Shown here piece after piece: positions 30,192 to 35,545 of a DNA stretch of 35,545 nucleotides (its first letter is position 1; every line of letters starts with the position of its first letter). Both the position numbers and the translations under genes were made by a program. Source of the stretch: Halobacteriales archaeon QS_9_68_17. Lineage in GTDB: Archaea; Halobacteriota; Halobacteria; Halobacteriales; Natronoarchaeaceae. The stretch covers positions 1 through 35,545 of the forward strand of contig PXSA01000023.1 in assembly GCA_003023565.1 (NCBI GenBank), in the 5' to 3' direction. The notes under the pieces were generated by a model. That model searched no databases and was not told the origin of the DNA. It saw only the letters and a list, made by a program, of their open reading frames with translations.

Positions 30192-30920
30192 TTACTGCTC
30201 GGCCGCTTCGGCCTCGTCGAGGCGGCGCTCGACCTCGTCGCGGTCCTCGGGGAAGCCCACGTCGACCCGCCAGCCGTCCATCCGGATCGCGTCGATGGTG
30301 CGGCCGGACTGGATCAGCAGGTCGCCCGCGTCGGGCAGTTCGTACTCGCCGCGGTCGCTCGGCTGGACGAGGTGACAGGCGTGGAAGATCGCGGGGGTAA
30401 ACGAGTAGAAGCCGGTCATCACGAGGTTCGACGGCGGGTCGTCAGGCTTCTCCATCAGTTCGACGATCTCGCCGTACTCGTTCGTGTCGCAGACGCCGTA
30501 CCGCGACGCCTCCGCCATCGGCACCTCCTCGACGAGGAAGGCGGCGTCGGCCCGCTCCTCCTGCTGGCGGCGGACCACGTCGCCGAGGTTCGCCCGGAAG
30601 ACGTTGTCGCCGAGCATGAGGACGAAGTCGTCGTCGACGTGGGGCTCGGCCTGCAAGAGCGCGTGCGCGAGGCCGAGTTGCTCGCGCTGGTGGGCGTAGG
30701 TGATCGGCACGCCGCGGTACTCGTCGTCGTACCGCTCGATGACCTGCTCTTTCCTGTAGCCGACGACGACGACGAACTCGTCGACGCCGATGTCGACGAG
30801 GTTGTCGAAGACGTCCTCGACGAGCGGCTTCCCGTCGACTTCGACGAGGACCTTCGGCTTGTCGTCGGTGAGCGGGCGGAGACGAGTGCCCTTGCCCGCG
30901 GCGAGGATGACGGCTTGCAT
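30192..30920 (-). CDS. aglF: UTP--glucose-1-phosphate uridylyltransferase, AglF type
   Basis: This 242-residue nucleotidyltransferase of GT-A-like fold makes UDP-glucose. Signature parts are QAVILAAGKGTRLRPLTDDK and PKVLVEVDGKPLVEDVF, the metal-binding LGDNVF, LMEKPDDPPSNLVMTGFYSF, and GEYELPDAGDLLIQSG with the terminal GWRVDVGFPED. It has no hexapeptide domain, unlike the GlmU-like genes. It directly precedes aglM, matching the pathway order: UDP-glucose made by AglF is the AglM substrate. CTTATT at 30951-30946 lies about 29 nt before the TSS next to ATG 30920. It is divergent from the GT4 gene; the 142-nt gap holds both promoters and nothing else evident. Confidence 0.92.
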   Translation of the reverse strand: MQAVILAAGKGTRLRPLTDDKPKVLVEVDGKPLVEDVFDNLVDIGVDEFVVVVGYRKEQVIERYDDEYRGVPITYAHQREQLGLAHALLQAEPHVDDDFVLMLGDNVFRANLGDVVRRQQEERADAAFLVEEVPMAEASRYGVCDTNEYGEIVELMEKPDDPPSNLVMTGFYSFTPAIFHACHLVQPSDRGEYELPDAGDLLIQSGRTIDAIRMDGWRVDVGFPEDRDEVERRLDEAEAAEQ

Positions 30921-31062
30921 AGTGTCACGTAACCCCGAAGAGCGGAATAAGCCTTGTTATAGGTTCTCGGAACCGACGACTGTCGGTCCGCGTTCGCCCC
31001 GTTGCCACCCGCACGGACCGACATAGTTAACATCCTCTCCAGGGTTCACACGTCCACCCACA

Positions 31063-32181
31063 ATGCGCGTCGGGATCGTGACACCGCGGTATCCCCCGCA
31101 CTTCGCGGGCGGCGGCGAGGCCAGCACCGAACTGCTGGCCGAGCAACTGCACGGGGCCGACCGTGTCGACGAGGTCGTCGTGTTCAGTTTCGACGGCTCG
31201 ACGACCGAAACCAGAAACGGGATCGAGGTCCGCCGCCTCCACGAGCTCTCGCCGACCGTGACGGAAGTACAGAACGTCAGGGCGTACCGCCTCCTGAGCC
31301 CCCACGTCGACGGTTTCGACGTGCTACACGCGTACAACATGGAGCTACACCCGACCGTCGGCGCGCTGTCGACGCGCCGGTCCCCGGCGACGGTCGCGAC
31401 GCTCAACTCCTATCACTTCCTCCCCAAGTCGGTCTCCAACACGACGCCCGGCCCCGTCGAGCGGCTGTACGAACTCGTCGGTCACCCCACCACCGGCCGG
31501 GTCATGACGCGGCTGATGAACCGCATCGACGCGTTCGTCGCGATTAGCTCCGCCGTCAGAGACATCTACGGGGACCACGGGGTCGACCGGGACCGGATCG
31601 AGGTGATCCCGAACATGGTCGACCCGTCGTTCTCCCCGCCCGAGACCGAGGACGGCGAGGGGACCACGGTCCTCTACGTCGGCGAACTCTCCGACCGGAA
31701 GGGCGTCAGCGACCTCGTGCGGGCGGTCGGATCCCTCCCGGGGACGTACGACCTCCGCGTCGTCGGCGACGGACCGCTCTCAGGGGACTTGCGCCGACTG
31801 GCCCGAGACATCGGCGTGCGCGACCGTGTGACGTTCACCGGTCGCGTCGATTACGACCGGATCCCGGAACAGTACGCGCTCGCCGACGTGTTCGTCCATC
31901 CGGGCGTGTGGCCCGAACCGTTCGGTCGGACGGTGCTCGAAGCGATGCAGACCGGTCTACCGGTCGTTTGCACCGATGTCGGCGGCCCGGCCGACGTCGT
32001 CCGCGACCCGGAACTCCGGGTCCCGGCGCGCGACCCGGACGCCCTCGCGGCAGCCATCGACGGAGCGGCGACGGACCGCGAGGGAGTCGGCGAACGGAAC
32101 CGCCGATACGTCGCCGAGGAGTTCTCGCCGGGATCCGTCGCGTCGCGAATCGTCGACCTGTACGAGGGAGTGGTCCGGTGA
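31063..32181 (+). CDS. Family 4 glycosyltransferase (GT-B)
   Basis: This 372-residue protein has two Rossmann-like domains. The N-terminus is MRVGIVTPRYPPHFAGGGEA, a typical acceptor-domain glycine loop. The donor domain has VLYVGELSDRKGVSDLVRAV, LRVVGDGPLSG, VTFTGRVDYDRIPEQYALAD and the EX7E motif in EPFGRTVLEAMQTGLPVVCT. No membrane segments are seen, so it would act at the cytoplasmic face on a lipid-linked acceptor. Donor and acceptor cannot be inferred. It is the first gene of a plus-strand group with a sulfatase-like protein and a methyltransferase, suggesting late decoration of a glycan. Confidence 0.9.
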   Translation: MRVGIVTPRYPPHFAGGGEASTELLAEQLHGADRVDEVVVFSFDGSTTETRNGIEVRRLHELSPTVTEVQNVRAYRLLSPHVDGFDVLHAYNMELHPTVGALSTRRSPATVATLNSYHFLPKSVSNTTPGPVERLYELVGHPTTGRVMTRLMNRIDAFVAISSAVRDIYGDHGVDRDRIEVIPNMVDPSFSPPETEDGEGTTVLYVGELSDRKGVSDLVRAVGSLPGTYDLRVVGDGPLSGDLRRLARDIGVRDRVTFTGRVDYDRIPEQYALADVFVHPGVWPEPFGRTVLEAMQTGLPVVCTDVGGPADVVRDPELRVPARDPDALAAAIDGAATDREGVGERNRRYVAEEFSPGSVASRIVDLYEGVVR

Positions 32182-32243
32182 ATTACTCGGACGTACTACC
32201 AGTAACGAAAAATAGATGCGGTCTCGGAATCAACCTCGCCGAC

Positions 32244-33677
32244 ATGGATGAGCCGAACGTGTTGCTTGTCGTTTTAGACAGCGTTCGAGCGAGAAACGTC
32301 GGTCTGTACGGCTACCACCGGGACACGACGCCGTTTCTCACGGAGTACGCGGACCGGGCGACGGTGTATCGACAGGCGAGGTCGCCGGGGATCCACAGCG
32401 TCGCGAGCCACGCGAGCCTCTGGACGGGGGCCGCCGTCGAGGAACACCGGGCGACCCGTCACGAAGACCGGCTCCGACCGGGCACGACCGTCTGGGAGTC
32501 GCTGGCGGACGAGGGCTATTCGACCGCGCTCTTCACTACGAACCCCGTCGTAGCTCACTCGTCTAACCTCTCCGAGCCGTTCGATGACGAGTTCACCGAC
32601 GATTTCGTCGACAACTCCGAGAAGCTGTTCCCGGACGCGCACAGCCCCGCCGACGTCGTCAAGCACGAGGGCGTTTCCGGGAACCTCAAACGCTCCCTGC
32701 GCGACGACCGGCCGGTGCGGTCGCTGCTGAACGGCGCGCATCACTTCGCCGAGAAGAAACGGGGGCGACTGAGCGACTCCGTCACGTCGGCCGAACTCGT
32801 CGAGGAGTTCCTGGAGTGGCGAGGGTGCTCCGACGAGCCGTGGGCCGCCTGTATCAACCTGATGGACGCCCATTTCCCGTACGAACCCGCCGAGGAGTAC
32901 GACCGATGGGGCGGGGACCGGCTCGCGGCGATCCACGCGGACCTCGAAAAACCCCCAGCGAACGAGTTCATCGGCGGCCGGCCGTGGTGGCAACTCGAAG
33001 CGTTCGAACACCTCTACGACGGCGCGATCCGGGAACTCGACGAGTACCTCGAACGCATCGTCACCGGACTCGAACGGCGGGGCGAACACGACGACACGCT
33101 CGTCGTCGTCACGAGCGACCACGGCGAGGGGTTCGGCGAAGGGAGTCCGCTGACCGGTCGAACGAGGCTCGTCGACCACAGCTGGGGGATACACGAAGCG
33201 GTGACGCACGTCCCGCTGGTCGTCAAGTACCCGGGACAGAGCGACCGGTCCGTCGTCGAAGACGCCGCCACCCTCACCCGATTCCGCGACACCGTCGACG
33301 CTGCCGTCGACAGGGTAGCTCCCCACGACTCCTTCGTGCCCGACGGACCCGTCCTCTCCTCGACGTACAGGCTCCGAAAGGAAGACGCGCTCATATTCGA
33401 GGGCAGTGACGAACGCGCGACGGACTACTACGGACCGTGGCGGGCCGCGTACGAGACGGCTGACGACGCCGTCTACAAGTACGCTCGAAGGGGGGACGAC
33501 TCCCTCGTCGTACGGATCCCGAACGCTCAGGAATCGTCGAGTCGACGCGCGGAGGGCGCGAGGAAAGTGGAGTCGGCGTTCGACGGCGTCGACCCGAGGG
33601 ACCTGACGGAATCCGATGCAAACGAGGTTTCGTCCGGCGTCGAGGACAGGCTCACCGAACTCGGCTACCTGCGGTAA
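32244..33677 (+). CDS. Sulfatase/phosphotransferase-like protein (alkaline phosphatase superfamily)
   Basis: This 477-residue protein starts NVLLVVLDSVRARNVGLYGY, with the metal Asp of the superfamily. SPGIHSVASHASLWTG takes the place of the CxPxR sulfatase nucleophile motif. A second metal site lies in VVVTSDHGEGFGEGS, followed by LVDHSWGIHEAVTHVPLVVK. No Cys is present at the nucleophile position, so a formylglycine sulfatase is unlikely; a Ser-based phospho- or sulfotransferase is possible. No signal peptide or membrane helix is apparent, which is unusual for a surface-acting sulfatase. ATG 32244 is chosen because homology begins there. It sits between a GT4 enzyme and an FkbM-like methyltransferase. 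Confidence 0.85.
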   Translation: MDEPNVLLVVLDSVRARNVGLYGYHRDTTPFLTEYADRATVYRQARSPGIHSVASHASLWTGAAVEEHRATRHEDRLRPGTTVWESLADEGYSTALFTTNPVVAHSSNLSEPFDDEFTDDFVDNSEKLFPDAHSPADVVKHEGVSGNLKRSLRDDRPVRSLLNGAHHFAEKKRGRLSDSVTSAELVEEFLEWRGCSDEPWAACINLMDAHFPYEPAEEYDRWGGDRLAAIHADLEKPPANEFIGGRPWWQLEAFEHLYDGAIRELDEYLERIVTGLERRGEHDDTLVVVTSDHGEGFGEGSPLTGRTRLVDHSWGIHEAVTHVPLVVKYPGQSDRSVVEDAATLTRFRDTVDAAVDRVAPHDSFVPDGPVLSSTYRLRKEDALIFEGSDERATDYYGPWRAAYETADDAVYKYARRGDDSLVVRIPNAQESSSRRAEGARKVESAFDGVDPRDLTESDANEVSSGVEDRLTELGYLR

Positions 33678-33933
33678 TCCGGTCGTTCGCCGACGCTTCC
33701 CGATGTCCCGTCCCGTTCGCGACGCACCGCCGGAGCGGTTACGGCTCTCATCTGATAATTCTGTCTTATGATCCCGGATCCAAGCTCCGATTGTAGAGGA
33801 CAATATAAAAACCTCCTTCGTATTCCTAAAGACTCACAGTGTCGTATTAGGGGCTGGAGAGTGACGCTTGGGAAGAGCGGAGTGACAGCGGTCCGCGGTG
33901 GCAGGTCCGCTACGAGACCCGCGAACACCACCT

Positions 33934-34626
33934 ATGTCGATGGTCTCCACTTGGATCCAGCAGACGTACAATGAGGTGCTGCGCGATAAGGTACCCCGAG
34001 TCTTCGGCGTCTACGCGGGTGTACCGGTCCGGAACGCGCCGATACTCGACCGCACGAAGAACCACCCGAACTACAAGCACGGCTTCCTGCGGAGCATCGA
34101 GGAGGGGGTCGACGACGGGGACACGGTGTGTCTCGTGGGGTTCGGTCGCGGCGTCTCGTCGGTGTATGCCGTCCGCGCCGGCGCTGCGGAGGTCATCGCG
34201 TACGAGGGCGCTCGGGAGATGATCGACGTCGGACTGGAGACGCTCGAGATACAGGGCCTCGAATCGCGAGTGTCGATACGGCACGCCATCGTCGGCGACG
34301 CGATCGATCTGTACGGGACGCCGGAGGGAGCGGGGACCGTCTCGCCGGCGGAGCTCCCGGGCTGTGACGTCCTCGTCCTCGACTGCGAGGGGGCTGAGAC
34401 CGGCATCCTCGACGGCTTCGGATCCCCGCCGGACCGGGCCATCGTCGAGACGCATCCGCCGAAGGGAGCGTCCGACGGCCGCGTTCGGGAGTTGCTCTCC
34501 GAACTCGGGTACGCTACGATAGAGGCGAACGAGTACGAACCGGACCGCCCCGAGAAGAGCGTCCTCGTCGCGACCGACCCGCGGCGGGAACAGCGGGCAG
34601 CGACGCCGGACGCGGGAGTCGAGTAG
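33934..34626 (+). CDS. FkbM-like SAM-dependent methyltransferase
   Basis: This protein of about 230 residues has a Rossmann-type SAM-binding core: DDGDTVCLVGFGRGVSSVYA (glycine-rich motif I), then EVIAYEGAREMIDVGLE (acidic end of strand 2), RVSIRHAIVGDAIDLYG, and VLVLDCEGAETGILDGF, the FkbM-type D(V/C)EGAE motif. The ending RAIVETHPPKGASD and VRELLSELGYATIEANE follows the family pattern. Such enzymes O-methylate sugars, fitting the glycan cluster. ATG 33934 or ATG 33940 may start it; homology begins about there. The 256-nt gap before it (33678-33933) is AT-richer than the surroundings, with a TATA-like AATATAAAA at 33802-33810, too far from the start to be leaderless. Confidence 0.78.
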   Translation: MSMVSTWIQQTYNEVLRDKVPRVFGVYAGVPVRNAPILDRTKNHPNYKHGFLRSIEEGVDDGDTVCLVGFGRGVSSVYAVRAGAAEVIAYEGAREMIDVGLETLEIQGLESRVSIRHAIVGDAIDLYGTPEGAGTVSPAELPGCDVLVLDCEGAETGILDGFGSPPDRAIVETHPPKGASDGRVRELLSELGYATIEANEYEPDRPEKSVLVATDPRREQRAATPDAGVE

Positions 34627-34631
34627 TCGGC

Positions 34632-34730
34632 GGTCGAGGACCGTTCCCCCGAGAGTGACGCCCGTCGGACCGGGGCTGACCCGAAGGAAGCGCTTTATAC
34701 GGCCCGAAATGTAGAACGAAAGCATGGTAC
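34632..34730 (+). repeat. 99-bp exact direct repeat, copy 1
   Basis: It is identical over 99 bp to 35447-35545, begins 5 nt after the FkbM-like stop and ends at GGTAC. It includes a TATA box and the first ATG of the phosphatase region. The two copies start 815 nt apart. Confidence 0.9.
34694..34699 (+). promoter_or_regulatory. TATA box before the terminal phosphatase gene
   Basis: TTTATA is 29 nt before 34723, predicting a leaderless start at ATG 34724. That ATG is out of frame with the phosphatase homology, which starts only at ATG 34731 or upstream. Confidence 0.55.
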
Positions 34731-35545
34731 ATGCAGTCGGTCGCCCACCGGTTGGACCACCCCCACACGGGGGAAGCTTGGCCCTCCATCGCGACCGGGC
34801 TTCATCCCACGGAGCACGGCATCACCGGTCACGGGGAGTGGGACAGCCCGATCCTCACTGCGCTCTCGCGGACGGCGCACAAGCTCGACGTCAGCGGGGA
34901 CATCCGGAGCAGGATCGGCGACGCGATCAAGGACAACACCGGTCAGGGGTGGGAGCTCAAGACGGTCGACGACCCGGCCTTCCTCGACGGGGAGTACCGG
35001 GCCGTCCACAACTGGCCCGGCGTCTACCGCAACGAGGCGCTTCACTACATCTGGGGGCTCTTCCAGAAGGTAAAGGACGGCGAGATGTCCGAGGAAACGT
35101 TCGTCCGCGAGTCCTACACCGAGGCGGCGAGCAAGTTCGGGTGGGTCCACGAGGCGATCGAACACGACGTGGAGGTCGCCGCCACCCACATCCACGTCAT
35201 CGACGTCCTCGGCCACCTCCACTACGACGACGAGGAACGCTACCGCGAGGTGTACGAGAACGTCGACGCGCGCGTCGGCGAACTGCGGGAAGCGCTCGGC
35301 GAGGACGACGAACTCCTGGTCCTGAGCGACCACGGGATGGAGGCGACGTGGCTCGACGACGACAACCCCGGCACGCACTCGTGGCGCGCCATCGCGAGCA
35401 CGACGGTCGATTCGCCGCCGGAGCACGCGCTGGACGTCCGGGAGTGGGTCGAGGACCGTTCCCCCGAGAGTGACGCCCGTCGGACCGGGGCTGACCCGAA
35501 GGAAGCGCTTTATACGGCCCGAAATGTAGAACGAAAGCATGGTAC
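34731..35545 (+). CDS. Alkaline-phosphatase-superfamily (phosphodiesterase-like) protein, N-terminus missing, runs off the window
   Basis: About 271 residues are visible in the frame starting at ATG 34731. Superfamily parts are HPHTGEAWPSIATGLHPTEH (the segment normally following the nucleophile region), HIHVIDVLGHLHYDDEERYR (metal Asp/His) and ELLVLSDHGMEATWLDDDNP (DHG metal motif), then THSWRAIAS. Homologues have about 40-60 additional N-terminal residues with the first metal Asp; these are absent. The predicted leaderless ATG 34724 is in another frame, so the 5' end appears truncated at the GGTAC junction with copy 1 of the 99-bp repeat. No stop is reached; the last 99 bp are repeat copy 2, so the C-terminus may be artefactual. 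Confidence 0.7.
   Translation, partial: MQSVAHRLDHPHTGEAWPSIATGLHPTEHGITGHGEWDSPILTALSRTAHKLDVSGDIRSRIGDAIKDNTGQGWELKTVDDPAFLDGEYRAVHNWPGVYRNEALHYIWGLFQKVKDGEMSEETFVRESYTEAASKFGWVHEAIEHDVEVAATHIHVIDVLGHLHYDDEERYREVYENVDARVGELREALGEDDELLVLSDHGMEATWLDDDNPGTHSWRAIASTTVDSPPEHALDVREWVEDRSPESDARRTGADPKEALYTARNVERKHG
35447..35545 (+). repeat. 99-bp exact direct repeat, copy 2, ending at the window edge
   Basis: It is identical to 34632-34730. The window stops exactly where copy 1 would diverge, typical of a de Bruijn-graph contig end, though a genuine 815-bp tandem duplication is also possible. Confidence 0.9.

Noticed and set aside
34724..35473. 249-residue ORF from ATG 34724
   Set aside because: Composition is His/Arg/Gly-rich without motifs, whereas the overlapping frame from 34731 carries clear phosphatase motifs.
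1..35545. tRNA, rRNA, IS elements or defence genes
   Set aside because: No tRNA cloverleaf or CCA-type ends, no rRNA segments, no transposase or defence-protein motifs were recognised by eye; a tRNAscan or Infernal run would be decisive.

Overview
The window comes from the chromosome, or a large replicon, of a haloarchaeon (class Halobacteria). The DNA is very GC-rich, the proteins are Asp/Glu-rich, and many genes have a TATA-like element 27-30 nt before the start codon, as expected for leaderless archaeal transcripts. Family assignments are by eye; no database search was run.

Region 1 (1-6600, minus strand) is a branched-chain amino acid block: leuA/cimA, then ilvB-ilvN-ilvC, a 99-residue conserved haloarchaeal ORF, a 19-codon mini-ORF and leuC, which runs off the window. 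The ilvB promoter first drives a 30-codon leader ORF whose residues 18-27 read VLPILLAIIV. Its stop codon lies in a perfect 7-bp hairpin, and a second hairpin abuts the ilvB Shine-Dalgarno sequence. This looks like an amino-acid-sensing attenuator and is the most novel candidate here. The start of leuA is abnormal.

Region 2 (6600-13200) holds an MFS transporter remnant, a ferritin-like protein, a small conserved haloarchaeal protein and a replication origin (about 8450-9320) next to an orc1/cdc6 gene. The origin has one inverted and five direct origin recognition boxes around an AT-rich unwinding region with internal repeats. A metallo-beta-lactamase-fold hydrolase, a two-domain VOC protein and an unknown protein follow.

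Region 3 (13200-19400) carries a divergent STT3/AglB-like membrane protein with an N-terminal winged-helix-like domain and no canonical WWDYG motif, a UppP-type polyprenyl diphosphatase, small haloarchaeal proteins, a ribbon-helix-helix regulator and the dolichol-phosphate glycosyltransferase AglJ.

Region 4 (19700-35545) is a sugar-nucleotide and surface-glycan cluster. A TrmB-family regulator lies between two near-identical operators, one before a 44-residue Cys-rich protein and one before a UDP-sulfoquinovose-synthase-like gene. Two epimerases, two GlmU-like nucleotidyltransferases, GlmS, AglM, AglF, a GT4 glycosyltransferase, a sulfatase-like protein, an FkbM-like methyltransferase and an alkaline-phosphatase-superfamily gene follow. 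Together they would make UDP-GlcNAc, UDP-glucuronate and related donors for N-glycan or exopolysaccharide assembly.

Several genes have damaged N-termini: leuA (frame), the second epimerase (start and first strand lost), AglM (glycine-rich loop missing) and the last phosphatase (N-terminus missing). The window ends in an exact 99-bp copy of an internal segment, which may be an assembly artefact. No tRNA, rRNA, CRISPR array or insertion sequence was recognised.
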